Shown: positions 19,910 to 28,179 of the stretch, in pieces | Layout: every line of letters begins with the position of its first letter | Position numbering within the stretch: the first letter of the stretch is position 1 | NCBI GenBank assembly: GCA_910586565.1 | Contig: CAJUIT010000002.1 | Span: 62,001-126,000 of the forward strand | Direction of reading: 5' to 3' | Source of the DNA: an uncultured Muribaculaceae bacterium | GTDB lineage: Bacteria > Bacteroidota > Bacteroidia > Bacteroidales > Muribaculaceae | DNA: 64,000 nucleotides | Made by a program: the position numbers and the translations under genes | Notes under the pieces: model-generated | Databases searched by the model: none | What the model was told of the DNA's origin: nothing | What the model saw: only the letters and a program-made list of their open reading frames with translations

Positions 19910-19917
19910 CAAAGATA
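19910..19917 (-). promoter_or_regulatory. -7 box for the hypothetical gene 19138-19902
   Basis: TATCTTTG on the minus strand, an exact TAnnTTTG match. It ends 7 nt before the ATG, so the mRNA would be nearly leaderless. No -33 box is evident. Confidence 0.4.
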
Positions 19918-20054
19918 AAAGCCCGCCTCGTGAAGAGGGGGCTTAAAAAGCTCGAAATGTTCTTATGGGGGTGAAAGTTTTCAACTTTCCACAGCACCAA
20001 AAAAGGTGATTGATGAGGTGTGGCTACCCAACAACCCTATCGCATTCGGCGCAG

Positions 20055-20107
20055 CCGCACGTAGAGCCGCCATACATGGCGGCTTGTAACCATGTATGGC
20101 GGCTTGT
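20055..20107 (+). repeat. Right 53-bp inverted repeat of the 19061-20107 cassette (REP-like)
   Basis: GTAG at 20061-20064, palindrome at 20065-20084, and a half palindrome to 20107. Reverse complement of 19061-19113 with one mismatch. Confidence 0.9.
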
Positions 20108-20153
20108 AGATTACCCCTTGAATCAAAAGCGGGGATTGCGGGATTTTTGGGGA

Positions 20154-21731
20154 TTAGCGAACCACTTCCTTGACGGTGCGGGTGGTTCCGTTGGTGTAAC
20201 GGATGAGTTTGATTACCAAACCTTTGGCATTCTCACCTACGGCACGACCGGTGATGTCGAAAAGGCTTACGCTTTCAACATCGGCACCTTCATCGGCGGC
20301 TACATTCTCAACGCCTGCCTGCTGCTCAACTTTGCCGGTCTTTACGTTATACACAAGACGATCGGTGACATTGGTCACGCCGTTCATGGTGTAGTACATC
20401 TCCACGCCGATAGTCTCGAGGTTGTCGGGGAGCTGGCTTGTGAGGAAATAGGTGTAGTGCTTCACACCGTCGGAACCGAGAACGAAAGCTCCGTTGTCGG
20501 CATAGGTGTAGGGAATCATCTCCATGTCGGAGCTCTGGCGTGTGTAGAATTCCTTGAGGAACACATAGGGCTCGCCGTTCACATAGTAACGGAGCGTCAA
20601 GGCATCCTTGAGCAATTGCTCACCTTCGGTGCCCTTGGCGTAGGCGTAGAATTTAAACTCGGCTTCACGACCGTTTTCGAGCGCGTCGGCATCGAAAATG
20701 GCATCCTCGTCATAGCCCAGATTGACAGGCACGGCCGATGCGAGCTGCATTTCGGTCAGCGACAGTTTCTTGTAGGCCTGATAAACCTCGGGGAGGTCGC
20801 TGCCCCATGTGCACACATTAGTTATAAACATCTTACCATCGGTGCAGGCGGTGAATTTACCGGCTTCCTTATCCACTACGGTGATGGGGAGGAAATTGTA
20901 GTGAGTGTATTCATACTCGCCCGACGAGTTGATTTCGCGCATAGAGGGAGCCATAACCGTGGGGACATCCTGCGACGAGTAGCTTACAACCTGGAATGCC
21001 GGGGCGCGCAGTTCATCGCCTACGTAGGTTGCCTTTACCCATGATTCGGGATAGCGCGGGTCGAACCCTCTGAACCACATTGTGTCATCATCGGCATAGC
21101 CCGAGATTGTTGTCTTGTAGGTTTTCTCATCGGCATCGTTCACGTAGGAATAGTCGTAGTAAACGGTTTTGTTCTCAACCGAAGCCACCGGAACAAAACT
21201 CAGCGAGGAACCGAGGCCGTAGACAATCTCAGGCCCCTCATCGCTTGCGATGCCGAACATCGGCAACTGATCGGTAGTGTCGAGGGTGAGAGTGCCGTCG
21301 TCGGCAACCGAAAATGTGAGCGGGGTGTCGAAATAAGTTTTGGTTTCGGCATTTCCGGCATATCCCTCGGCATCGAGCATATAAAGGCGGGTTACATCGG
21401 CGATATTGGGCGACACATACACCACCTGCCCTGCGGGAACAGTTATCTTTTTCGCAGCCTCATCGTAGGTGCCGACAATATATGCAGGCATCGTTTTGCG
21501 CATCAGCAGATTGGGGATATAAACCTTGTTGTCGTCGGTAAACACAACGGTGTGCTGCGAATGATAGTCGCCCATGAAGCCGTAAATATCATCGTAGTTT
21601 AGAAAGTCGGCGTAATACTCCACCTCCTTGCCGTCGGGAGGAGTTGTGATTACATCTTCGGCCGTTGCCGCCATTGCCAACGGAGCCGCCGCTACAGAAA
21701 AAGTGAAAAACAGAGGTAAAAGTTTTTTCAT
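20154..21731 (-). CDS. Secreted protein of unknown function with type IX-like C-terminal tail
   Basis: A 525-residue protein with a clear signal peptide (MKKLLPLFFTFSVAAAPLAMA). The body is acidic and Tyr/Asp-rich, predicted mostly beta, with no motif that I can name. The end, from about 482, reads VSLFDITGRAVGENAKGLVIKLIRYTNGTTRTVKEVVR in separate blocks: a strand with LFDITGR, then a Gly-containing turn, then a final strand. This resembles the sorting domain that sends Bacteroidetes proteins through the type IX system, although such tails in gut Bacteroidales can also occur without a known T9SS. It appears to be a single-gene unit; the REP-like repeat lies just downstream. Confidence 0.85.
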   Translation of the reverse strand: MKKLLPLFFTFSVAAAPLAMAATAEDVITTPPDGKEVEYYADFLNYDDIYGFMGDYHSQHTVVFTDDNKVYIPNLLMRKTMPAYIVGTYDEAAKKITVPAGQVVYVSPNIADVTRLYMLDAEGYAGNAETKTYFDTPLTFSVADDGTLTLDTTDQLPMFGIASDEGPEIVYGLGSSLSFVPVASVENKTVYYDYSYVNDADEKTYKTTISGYADDDTMWFRGFDPRYPESWVKATYVGDELRAPAFQVVSYSSQDVPTVMAPSMREINSSGEYEYTHYNFLPITVVDKEAGKFTACTDGKMFITNVCTWGSDLPEVYQAYKKLSLTEMQLASAVPVNLGYDEDAIFDADALENGREAEFKFYAYAKGTEGEQLLKDALTLRYYVNGEPYVFLKEFYTRQSSDMEMIPYTYADNGAFVLGSDGVKHYTYFLTSQLPDNLETIGVEMYYTMNGVTNVTDRLVYNVKTGKVEQQAGVENVAADEGADVESVSLFDITGRAVGENAKGLVIKLIRYTNGTTRTVKEVVR

Positions 21732-21809
21732 GTGAAAATTGGTTGAGATAAATGTGATTACTTGGGTTCAGGAGCATGCTCTTTTCACCATAATGGCAGC
21801 AAAAGAGCT

Positions 21810-21992
21810 TTAAGTAGCTGTTCAAATTAAACCGCTTCTTTATTTATAAACTTGAACACTAACTGCTCGTTCTTTTTGGCCAGATTCTTATCTTTCATCG
21901 GTCACGATGCCCGCATCGCTCCCTCTTCAAGATAAGAATCTGCCTCAAAAATAACTTCACATTTAGTATTCATTTAATCTGACCAGCTACTT
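21810..21992. repeat. Inverted-repeat-bounded hairpin element, copy 1
   Basis: Outer arms AAGTAGCTGTTCAAATTAAA (21810-21829) and a near-complement ending at 21992 (two mismatches). Inner arms CAGATTCTTATCTT (21881-21894) and their exact complement (21929-21942). The apex between them is TCGGTCA, a 6-bp stem CGATGC/GCATCG with a 2-nt loop, then CTCCC. The element occupies most of the 406-bp gap 21732-22137; the remainder (21993-22137) shows nothing clear. Confidence 0.75.
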
Positions 21993-22137
21993 ATCCGATG
22001 GCAAATATAATTGATTTAATTTACATTTCCGCTCATTGTGATAAAAAAAACAGGCACGCCATTTCACAATGACGCACCCGCCCGCCAAACTGCTATCAGT
22101 TCGGCTACTTATATTCAATCATTCTTTGGATATTCGA

Positions 22138-23577
22138 TTATTCTTTGGTCGTTGTTTTGGGTTTGCATGCACGCTTGGGCTTGGCAGCGGCCTCTGAGTC
22201 GGCTTTTTTAGCCTTAGGGCTCTTTTTAGCCGGCTCTTTAGCTGCGGCAGCCTCGCGCAAACGGTGCTCCTCGTTGAGGTGTTCCTCGTTGAGGCGGTAG
22301 GTTGTCACCTCCTTGTTGAGAGTCTCAATCTCGCGAGCCTGGTTGCGGATTGTAGTCAGCAGCGAGTTAAGTTCCTCATTCTCAATCGACATTGGATATT
22401 GCTCCTCAACACGCACAATGAAATCAGACAGCACGTTCATGTAGTTGGTGAAAGCCTGATAGGGAGTTTCGTAGGGGCTGAAAAGCGAGTGCATTGCTCC
22501 GTCGGCCTTATGCTTTGTCGACATGTAGAAGAAATGGTCGGAAGCCTGAAGGCGACCCCAGTCCTGATGGAGCTGGCGGTTGTCGCTCAATCTCACGCGC
22601 TCGGCCACAGAGTAGAGCTTGTTGAAGGCCTCGTTCTGCAATTTGTTGCCGAGCCATGCCGAGGTGTCGCGTGCTTCGTCGGCCCATGAAATGGGGTGTA
22701 CAACCGACAGCTCGGCAACCGGCTTGAGAATTTTCACAGCCTCTGACGGTGTGATGAATTCCACACCACGCTCGGCGGCGAAACGCGGCAGCGCTTCAAG
22801 GAACTGGAAAATGCCGCTCTCACGGTTCTGAAGCTCACCGAAAGTTTCGAGATTCATGAAGAGGTTGAAAATCTGTTCCTCGGCGGGGGTGTCGGCAATC
22901 CATCCGATATATTTGTCGGCCGTGAGGGGATATTCGCTCCACGCCGTGTTGGAGAAGCGGTAGGTGATGTCGTCGGAAAGCTTGTCGTTCTTGAGCAACA
23001 GCTTCAGCTTGGGAGCCGATGCTGCTGAATAGACATAGTTGGGCGATTTCCATCCGAGAATGTGCTTGGCACCTTCGGTGATGCACCCTTTGAAACCCAT
23101 AGCCTGGATTTGGGGGGCAAGCTCATCGGAATAAATCAGCTCGGTGTTGCGCAGCACTTTCGGTTTCTGGCCGAAAAGCTCGTGGATTTTATCGGAGTGG
23201 AGTTTCACCTGAATGCGGAACTCCTCGGGGTCAATCAGCGCGGCCAGCGAATGGTCGTAGGTTTCGGCGAGGAACTCCACCTTGCCTGTGTCGGCAAGCT
23301 TTTTGAGGAGGTCGAGAAATTCGGGCACATAGTGCTCGCACTGCTCGAGAGCCACGCCGGTGATGGAGATTGCGCAGCGGAAAGCACCCTTTGTCTCCTC
23401 AATCATCTTGAGCAGGCTTTGGGCGGCGGGGATGTAGCTGCGGTGGGCTATGCGGGTGATGATGTCGTCGTTGGCAAAATCATCGTAATAGTAGTGGTCG
23501 TTGCCGATGTCGAAAAAGCGGTAGCGTTTCAAACGGAACGGCTGGTGAATCTGGAAATAGAAGCAGATGGCTTTCAT
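22138..23577 (-). CDS. GH57-family alpha-glucan-acting enzyme
   Basis: A 479-residue cytoplasmic protein. The GH57 start HQPFR (11-15) and the nucleophile motif EFLAETYDHSL (Glu105) are present. The body is a (beta/alpha)7 barrel, and the final 90 residues are a helical segment (TTIRNQAREIETLNKEV) followed by a Lys/Ala/Pro-rich tail (KSPKAKKADSEAAAKPKR). GH57 enzymes cleave or branch alpha-1,4-glucans. It is the last gene of a conserved three-gene Bacteroidetes glycogen cluster and starts 62 nt after the GT4 gene. Whether it is an amylase, glucanotransferase or branching enzyme cannot be told. The basic tail is unusual and might bind polyanionic partners. Confidence 0.92.
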   Translation of the reverse strand: MKAICFYFQIHQPFRLKRYRFFDIGNDHYYYDDFANDDIITRIAHRSYIPAAQSLLKMIEETKGAFRCAISITGVALEQCEHYVPEFLDLLKKLADTGKVEFLAETYDHSLAALIDPEEFRIQVKLHSDKIHELFGQKPKVLRNTELIYSDELAPQIQAMGFKGCITEGAKHILGWKSPNYVYSAASAPKLKLLLKNDKLSDDITYRFSNTAWSEYPLTADKYIGWIADTPAEEQIFNLFMNLETFGELQNRESGIFQFLEALPRFAAERGVEFITPSEAVKILKPVAELSVVHPISWADEARDTSAWLGNKLQNEAFNKLYSVAERVRLSDNRQLHQDWGRLQASDHFFYMSTKHKADGAMHSLFSPYETPYQAFTNYMNVLSDFIVRVEEQYPMSIENEELNSLLTTIRNQAREIETLNKEVTTYRLNEEHLNEEHRLREAAAAKEPAKKSPKAKKADSEAAAKPKRACKPKTTTKE

Positions 23578-23639
23578 GTTCTATGCGGTTTTTGAGCGGT
23601 TTTTTAAATTAATGTCGCGCACGGGGGGATGCGGCTGCA

Positions 23640-24902
23640 TCATGAGCGCCCGAGCACTTTGTTATAAATGTCGATCACTTTCCTGCCGGCTTTATCCCAT
23701 GTGATTTGGTTTACCTCGGCAAGACCATCCTCGCGCAGCTGGTTGTACATGGCGGGATAGGTGATTATCGAATAGATGGCGTCGGCCATAGCGTCGATGT
23801 CCCAATAGTCGGTTTTCACCACATTGGTTAGGATTTCGGCACAGCCGCTCTGCTTCGAGATAATCGAGGGCACGCCCATCTGCATGGCTTCGAGGGGTGA
23901 GATGCCGAATGGTTCGGAAACCGAGGGCATCACATACACATCGGATGCCTTCAGCATTTCGTAGACCTGCTTCCCTTTCTGGAATCCGGGGAAATGGAAA
24001 CGGTCGGCGATGCCTCGTTCGGCGGCAAGGTCAATCATCTTATCCATCATGTCGCCCGAACCGGCCATGACGAAGCGCACGTTGTGGTCGAGCTTCAGCA
24101 CCTTGGCGGCAGCCTCCACAAAGTATTCGGGCCCTTTCTGCATGGTTATGCGCCCCAGGAATGTCACAATCTTATCCTTAGGCTTATTCACCTCAACGTC
24201 GAGCAGTTCGCGGCTGAGGGGAATCACGGCATTGTGAACGGTTGTTACCTTTGCGGGGTCGATGCCATATTTCTCAATAACCGTTTGACGGGTGAGGTTG
24301 CTCACGGTGATGATGTGGTCGGCCTGCATCATGCCGTCGCGTTCGATGTTGAAAACGGTTGGGTTGACATTGCCGCGCGAGCGGTCGTAGTCGGTTGCAT
24401 GAACATGAATCACCAGCGGTTTTCCGGTTACCTGCTTGGCGTGGATGCCTGCGGGATAAGTGAGCCAGTCGTGAGAGTGGATTATGTCGCAGGGGATTGT
24501 GCGTGCTATCACTCCGGCCACAATGGAGTAGTTGTTGATTTCCTCGAGCAGATTGTCGGGGTAGCGGCCCGAGAATTCGATGCACCCCAGATCGTTGGTG
24601 CGCATGTAGTTGAAATCGGCATAGATGTGGTCGCGGAGACGGAAATAGAGGTCGGGGCTCATGAGTTTGCCGATGCGGCTTTCAACATAGTCGCGGCTTA
24701 CGTCGCGCCAAGCCACAGGCACCTGCGAGGCACCCACGATGTGGGCGAACTCGCGGTCCTCGTCGCCGAAGGGTTTAGGAATAACGAAAGTTATATCCAT
24801 ATCGCCACACTCCCACATCCCTTTTGTGAGGCCGTAGCTGGCGGTTCCGAGTCCGCCGAGAATATGAGGGGGGAATTCCCACCCGAACATTAGTGCTTTC
24901 AT
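23640..24902 (-). CDS. GT4-type glycogen synthase-like glycosyltransferase
   Basis: A 420-residue GT-B protein. The N-terminal domain begins LMFGWEFPPHILGGLGTASYGL, the Gly-rich donor/acceptor loop. The C-terminal Rossmann domain has TFLGRITMQKGPEYFVEAA and the EX7E motif EPFGISPLEAMQMGVP. It probably extends alpha-1,4-glucan using a nucleotide-glucose donor. In Bacteroidetes this gene type lies between a debranching enzyme and a GH57 protein, as here: 22 nt from the debranching gene and 62 nt from GH57. No signal peptide. Confidence 0.92.
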   Translation of the reverse strand: MKALMFGWEFPPHILGGLGTASYGLTKGMWECGDMDITFVIPKPFGDEDREFAHIVGASQVPVAWRDVSRDYVESRIGKLMSPDLYFRLRDHIYADFNYMRTNDLGCIEFSGRYPDNLLEEINNYSIVAGVIARTIPCDIIHSHDWLTYPAGIHAKQVTGKPLVIHVHATDYDRSRGNVNPTVFNIERDGMMQADHIITVSNLTRQTVIEKYGIDPAKVTTVHNAVIPLSRELLDVEVNKPKDKIVTFLGRITMQKGPEYFVEAAAKVLKLDHNVRFVMAGSGDMMDKMIDLAAERGIADRFHFPGFQKGKQVYEMLKASDVYVMPSVSEPFGISPLEAMQMGVPSIISKQSGCAEILTNVVKTDYWDIDAMADAIYSIITYPAMYNQLREDGLAEVNQITWDKAGRKVIDIYNKVLGRS

Positions 24903-24924
24903 TAGGTCGTGTCAGTGTGTGTGG

Positions 24925-26868
24925 TCAGGAATCAAAACGTTTGAGAGTGCGGATGGTGCGGAGCACCTCAGCGATGTTGGTGGCATGGGAGATTGCGCCA
25001 CGCCCCGAGAAGGGGGGATTGCCGTCGTAGAGCTGCGACAGGGAGCCGATGCACCCCTGCGACATCTCCTCCTCGAAACCGATGAGCATGCGGTCGATGT
25101 AGCTCACGCCGCTGCGGCCGAACACTTTGAGATAGGCGTCGGCATAGAAGCCCATGAGCCAGGGACGCGCCGGGCCGTTGTGCATTGCCTGCTCGCGGTC
25201 GTAGGGTGACCCGAGGTAGAAGGGGCGGTAGCCGTAGCTTTTCGGCGACAATGTGCGGAGCCCTTTGGGGGTGAGGAGCTCGCGGGTGACCACGTCGAGC
25301 ACACCTTTGCGCTGGCGACGGTCGAGCGGCGAGTGGTCGAGCCCGATGGCGATTGCCATGTTGGGGCGCACCGAGGGGTCGGCATAGTTGCCCGAGACAT
25401 AGTCGTAGAGATACCCGTAGTCGTTAAGGAATGTGTCGACAAAGGGTTGTTTCATTTTTTCGGCGGCGGCCAGCCATGCCTCGCGGCGCGATGCGAATGC
25501 CTCGTCACCTTCGGCAAGGTCGGCGGCGAACATCAGGGCGTTATACCACAGGGCGTTAATTTCAACGAGCAGCCCTGTGCGCGGAATCACGGGGCGCCCT
25601 TCCCACACGGAGTTCATCCAGGATGCGGGCTCGAGGGTGCCGTCGGTCGAGAGCAGCCCGTCGGGGGTGACTTCAAGGCGCGGATGATGACCGTTTAGCA
25701 CGAAATCGATGATGTCGGCCACCGGTTGCATGTAGCGCGCGGAAGCAGCTTCGCGGCCATAGTTTCGTGCATATTGCTGAATGGCCCACAAGGCCCAGCC
25801 GGGAATGTCGGGGAGGTCGATGCCGTGGATTGTGCGCGAAATGTAGCCGTTATCCATGAAACGCCCCATTGTGGCGAGGGCTGTTTCCATTATCTCTTCG
25901 AAATCGCCGCGGTGGTCGATGGCTATTGTGTTGCCGGGGAGCGACATGAAAGTGTTGCGGGCGAGGATTGTTCCCCAAGGATAGCCCGAAAGCATGTATT
26001 CGTGGTCGCTGCGCTTGAGATAGAGCTGCTTGGCGGCATTTTTAAGGCAGTTGAAGAAGCTGGTGCGGCATGTGCGCGAGGCTATCTCGTTTTCGTAGAG
26101 TTTGTGAAGGGTGCGGGTGTTGATTTCGGAAAGGCCTGCCGAAAAGATTATCGACTCCCCTTTCTTGATGTTGACCTGAAAATAGCCGGGCACCCAGAGG
26201 TCCTCGGTGTAGGGCACGCCCCGCTCGAGGTCCTTCACATATTCGATGTTGTTGTACCAGTTGGGGTCGTTCACCCATTCGGGTTTGCGGGTGAGCTGCA
26301 TGTAGAGCGTGGGATAGCCTTCGTAGAGGCAGCATGCAATGCCGTTCTGCACCGGTTGGCAATTCGTGTTGAGCTTGTCGTTGGCGATGCACAGGGCATT
26401 GCTTTCGCGGAATGCAAGGAACGGACGGAATTGCAGTGTTGTGGGTGAATGGGCCTCCACCAAAGTGTAGCGTATGAGCAGACGGTTCTCTTTGGAGATG
26501 AAAATTTTCTCCTTGGTTAGAATCACGCCGCCAACGCGGTAGGTGGTGCGCGGCACACTCTCGCAATCGAACTCACGGATGTATTTGTGGCCGTTGGGGC
26601 TGTAGACTCCGCCTTGATAGCGGTGCAGTCCGAGGTTGAAAGGGGCGCCGTGCTGAATCACCGTCTCGTCGAGACTCGACAGCAGCACGTGGGGCTTGTA
26701 TTCCTCGTCGCCCACGGGCACCACCAGCAGCCCGTGTTGCTTGCGGGTGTTGCATCCAACCACCGATGTGCAATGATAAGCACCTGCCTGATTAGTGCGG
26801 AGCATCTCTTTGGGGAGTGATTGCTCCAGGTTAATCATCAGGTTCTTATCAAACTTTAGATAACTCAT
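24925..26868 (-). CDS. Glycogen debranching enzyme (amylo-alpha-1,6-glucosidase)
   Basis: A 647-residue cytoplasmic protein. It has an N-terminal GDE_N-like beta domain (LRTNQAGAYHCTSVVGCNTRKQHGLL in short blocks, residues about 22-47) and a C-terminal (alpha/alpha)6 GDE_C domain. Conserved stretches are YPWGTILARNTFMSLPGN, DLPDIPGWALWAIQQYAR and RTGLLVEINALWYNAL. It hydrolyses alpha-1,6 branch points in glycogen. It is the first gene of the glycogen operon; the GT4 gene starts 22 nt after its stop. No clear promoter was found in the 431-bp upstream gap. Confidence 0.93.
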   Translation of the reverse strand: MSYLKFDKNLMINLEQSLPKEMLRTNQAGAYHCTSVVGCNTRKQHGLLVVPVGDEEYKPHVLLSSLDETVIQHGAPFNLGLHRYQGGVYSPNGHKYIREFDCESVPRTTYRVGGVILTKEKIFISKENRLLIRYTLVEAHSPTTLQFRPFLAFRESNALCIANDKLNTNCQPVQNGIACCLYEGYPTLYMQLTRKPEWVNDPNWYNNIEYVKDLERGVPYTEDLWVPGYFQVNIKKGESIIFSAGLSEINTRTLHKLYENEIASRTCRTSFFNCLKNAAKQLYLKRSDHEYMLSGYPWGTILARNTFMSLPGNTIAIDHRGDFEEIMETALATMGRFMDNGYISRTIHGIDLPDIPGWALWAIQQYARNYGREAASARYMQPVADIIDFVLNGHHPRLEVTPDGLLSTDGTLEPASWMNSVWEGRPVIPRTGLLVEINALWYNALMFAADLAEGDEAFASRREAWLAAAEKMKQPFVDTFLNDYGYLYDYVSGNYADPSVRPNMAIAIGLDHSPLDRRQRKGVLDVVTRELLTPKGLRTLSPKSYGYRPFYLGSPYDREQAMHNGPARPWLMGFYADAYLKVFGRSGVSYIDRMLIGFEEEMSQGCIGSLSQLYDGNPPFSGRGAISHATNIAEVLRTIRTLKRFDS

Positions 26869-26910
26869 TAGTTTGATTGATATGTTGGTTAGTTTTTAGG
26901 TTACGGTTTA

Positions 26911-27040
26911 TGAGGGTGTGTCATAACGGCTCGTCCGCGTCGTCGCTTGCGGGATTCGGTCTCGGTCACGTACTACAGTACGCTCCCATCGGCCTCACCC
27001 ACAAGCTCCTACCGGCCAAACCATTCTGACAACGCCCTCA
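26911..27040. repeat. Long hairpin repeat, copy 2
   Basis: Ends GAGGGTGTGTC... and ...GACAACGCCCTC pair, allowing G-U. The apex is TCGGTCA, stem CGTACT/AGTACG with loop AC, then CTCCC at about 26962-26989. The sequence is about 85-90% identical by eye to 51564-51692. Confidence 0.8.
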
Positions 27041-27063
27041 CCATCCGGATTAAGACAAGGCGG

Positions 27064-27138
27064 AGTGTCAAAATTTAAGCATTTTGACACCTCGCTTTCG
27101 AGAAAACATTGCCGGGCGCCGCTGCGCCGGAATGTTTT
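27064..27138. terminator. Two consecutive hairpins downstream of tadA
   Basis: Hairpin 1 has a 10-bp core GTGTCAAAAT (27065-27074) pairing with 27081-27090. Hairpin 2 pairs AAAACATT (27103-27110) with AATGTTTT (27131-27138) through a GC-rich inner stem. They lie in the gap between tadA and the glycogen operon. Minus-strand transcripts from tadA would meet them. The first is related to the perfect terminator at 51764-51815. Confidence 0.5.
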
Positions 27139-27299
27139 GCCGGGATGAGAGGAGAAGGAGCGGAAGTGTTAAATAACAATGTTTTTCAACCTATGCGTGC
27201 GGAATATTTCCAAATTTCGCTTCATGGTACTATACAAACAACGAATTTAGGCCGATTTTCCCACTTTTACAAATATTTATTAAATAATTATCATATTTT

Positions 27300-27746
27300 T
27301 CACTTTCCCCTGCGGTCGAGAAAAAAATCGCGCATGAGGGCGGCGCATTCGTCGGCCAATATCCCTTCCACAACCTCCGCCCGTGGATGAAACGGTTTGC
27401 GCACCACAAATGTTGAGTAGCCGCGTTTCAAATCGGGAGCTCCGATAACAATGCGGGGAATCTGCGCCCAGGATATGGCTCCGCAACACATCAGGCATGG
27501 CTCCACGGTGACATAGAGCGTGCAGTCGGTGAGATATTTTCCACCAAGGGTCTGCTCGGCGGCGGTGATTGCCTGCATCTCGGCATGAGCGGTGACATCG
27601 CCAAGCGATTCGGTGAGGTTATGCCCCCGGCCTACTATGCGGCCTTTGCACACCACTATGGCTCCGATTGGAATTTCACCGGCTGCGCCGGCTGCGCGGG
27701 CCTCGGCAAGAGCCATGCGCATGTAGCGTTTATCATCATCGAACAT
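27300..27746 (-). CDS. tadA: tRNA adenosine(34) deaminase
   Basis: A 148-residue protein of the cytidine/deoxycytidylate deaminase fold. The zinc site is complete: TAHAEMQAI (His and catalytic Glu) and VEPCLMCCGA (PCxxC). The size and the start MFDDDKRYMRMALAEA are typical of TadA, which converts A34 of arginine tRNA to inosine in the cytosol. A guanine deaminase or other family member is less likely. It is a single gene, flanked on both sides by repeat-rich gaps. Confidence 0.92.
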   Translation of the reverse strand: MFDDDKRYMRMALAEARAAGAAGEIPIGAIVVCKGRIVGRGHNLTESLGDVTAHAEMQAITAAEQTLGGKYLTDCTLYVTVEPCLMCCGAISWAQIPRIVIGAPDLKRGYSTFVVRKPFHPRAEVVEGILADECAALMRDFFLDRRGK

Positions 27747-28013
27747 GGGAGTAGTTTTTAGTTTTTAGACGAAAGACAAAAGACAAAAGACGAAAGCGAG
27801 AATAGTTGGGGGTTGGGGTTTTTAGTTGTTAGGAGGAGGGAGTGGGTACAATCGGCGGGCTGCGCACGCCTCGCTCGCGGGCGATTGGTTGCCCCCGACA
27901 CCTACGCTGCGCTTCGGCGGCGGGGGTTACGAAGAAATCGGCGGGCTACGCACGCCGGCCGGCGCGGGAGGGCGTTTAGCGAAACTTCACGGGGACGTTC
28001 GGCGAAGCCGCGC

Positions 28014-28037
28014 GTAGAGCCGCCATATATGGCGGCT
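28014..28037 (+). repeat. REP-like element (GTAG + palindrome)
   Basis: GTAG 28014-28017 then AGCCGCCATATATGGCGGCT 28018-28037. Faces the copy at 28145-28168 in inverted orientation, a REPIN-like arrangement. Confidence 0.85.
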
Positions 28038-28144
28038 TGAGGTGGGGAAAGTCGTTAGGGTCATTAGGGTGCATTAAGGCGGTGGTGGTTAGGGTGGTGA
28101 GGACGGTTAGGGAGGTTAGGACGGTGGTGGTTACGGAGGTTACA

Positions 28145-28168
28145 AGCCGCCATGTATGGCGGCTCTAC
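28145..28168 (-). repeat. REP-like element (palindrome + CTAC)
   Basis: AGCCGCCATGTATGGCGGCT 28145-28164 then CTAC 28165-28168. Inverted partner of 28014-28037. Confidence 0.85.
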
Positions 28169-28179
28169 GTGGGGATTCT

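Larger units (their letters stand above)
27747..28179. other. Gene-free repeat-rich gap between addA-like gene and tadA
   Basis: Contains a low-complexity run of GACAAAA/GACGAAA units (27764-27795), a block shared in inverse orientation with 39696-39765 (27892-27961), two inverted REP-like elements (28014-28037, 28145-28168) and between them a G-rich tract with repeated GGTTAGG-like words. Open frames here have no protein-like features. Confidence 0.7.

Noticed and set aside
27813..28040. A 75-codon Arg-rich frame
   Set aside because: It is the translation of repeat DNA and ends inside a REP-like palindrome.
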